The position numbers and the translations under genes are program-made. From Pseudomonadota bacterium (GTDB taxonomy: Bacteria > Pseudomonadota > Alphaproteobacteria > Rhizobiales > Rhizobiaceae), in NCBI GenBank assembly GCA_023428515.1, contig JAEYXI010000064.1, positions 1 to 6,383 on the forward strand: a stretch of 6,383 nt of DNA, given 5' to 3'. Numbering within the stretch: the first letter of the stretch is position 1; every line of letters starts with the position of its first letter. Shown here piece by piece: positions 6,139-6,383 of this stretch. The notes under the pieces are model-generated. The model searched no databases and was not told where the DNA came from. It saw nothing but the letters and a program-made list of their open reading frames with translations.

Positions 6139-6383
6139 ATGGCTGGAAGACTGGAAGGCAAGGTCGCTCTCGTCATCGGCGCCGCCCGCGGCATCGGCAA
6201 GGGCGTCGCAAAGCGCTTTGTCGAGGAGGGCGCCAAGCTTGTCCTGGCTGACATGGAGACAGGGTATGGCAAGGCGACCGCCGAGGAACTCGGCGCGGTC
6301 TTCATCCGCACCGACATCTCCAGGATGGAGGATGCCGAAGCCGCGGTGGCCGCAGCACTTCAGCATTACGGCCGTCTCGACAT
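6139..6383 (+). CDS. Short-chain dehydrogenase/reductase (SDR), 3'-truncated by window edge
   Basis: The first 81 residues are visible and the gene runs off the right edge. The N-terminus is a Rossmann fold of the classical SDR type: GKVALVIGAARGIG (7-20) carries the glycine-rich cofactor motif, with Ile13 where Thr is usual. Asp38 at the end of the second strand (LVLADME) predicts NAD(H) rather than NADP(H). Asp59 in RTDIS is the conserved residue contacting the adenine ring, and YGRLD (77-81) leads toward the next strand. The catalytic Ser, Tyr and Lys lie beyond the window. It follows the permease by eight bases, with AGGAA at 6129-6133 overlapping the permease stop, so it belongs to the operon. 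The likely role is oxidation of the imported sugar or polyol (for example a sugar or polyol dehydrogenase), but the substrate cannot be read from this part. Confidence 0.9.
   Translation, partial: MAGRLEGKVALVIGAARGIGKGVAKRFVEEGAKLVLADMETGYGKATAEELGAVFIRTDISRMEDAEAAVAAALQHYGRLD

Overview
The window is GC-rich (roughly 60-65% by eye) with dense, same-strand gene packing. Its protein families look like those of Rhizobiales alphaproteobacteria, with a Mesorhizobium-like feel. That placement is an inference from protein style, not a database match. All seven recognisable genes lie on the + strand, and I see no mobile elements, CRISPR arrays, rRNA or tRNA.

Left block (1-1885): the 3' part of a gene for a periplasmic glycine-betaine/proline-betaine type (OpuAC) ABC-transporter substrate-binding protein. 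It overlaps by one base (TGATG) an L,D-transpeptidase (YkuD domain) with a Tat-like signal peptide. A small putative lipoprotein follows after 25 bp. All three products are predicted to leave the cytoplasm, and osmoprotectant uptake sits beside peptidoglycan cross-linking.

Intergenic region (1886-2015): an AT-rich island with overlapping inverted repeats and a TTGACT -35-like hexamer. It is the best candidate for the promoter/operator of the right-hand operon.

Right block (2016-6383): a sugar/polyol-type catabolic operon. It runs from a ROK-family repressor (GTG start) to a single-domain CUT2 ABC ATPase (4-bp ATGA overlap), a RbsB-like periplasmic binding protein, a RbsC-like permease and a short-chain dehydrogenase/reductase cut by the window edge. 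The likely logic is that the ROK protein senses the substrate or a derivative and controls its own operon, the ABC system imports the substrate, and the dehydrogenase starts its oxidation. Between binding protein and permease lie two stem-loops that probably set unequal expression. A 32-codon open frame fills that gap almost exactly.

The ligand is not identifiable. Several normally conserved CUT2 positions differ in the binding protein, permease and ATPase, suggesting a divergent transporter subfamily. Nothing here is clearly a wholly new kind of system. The most open questions are the ligand, the operator and the binding-protein/permease gap.
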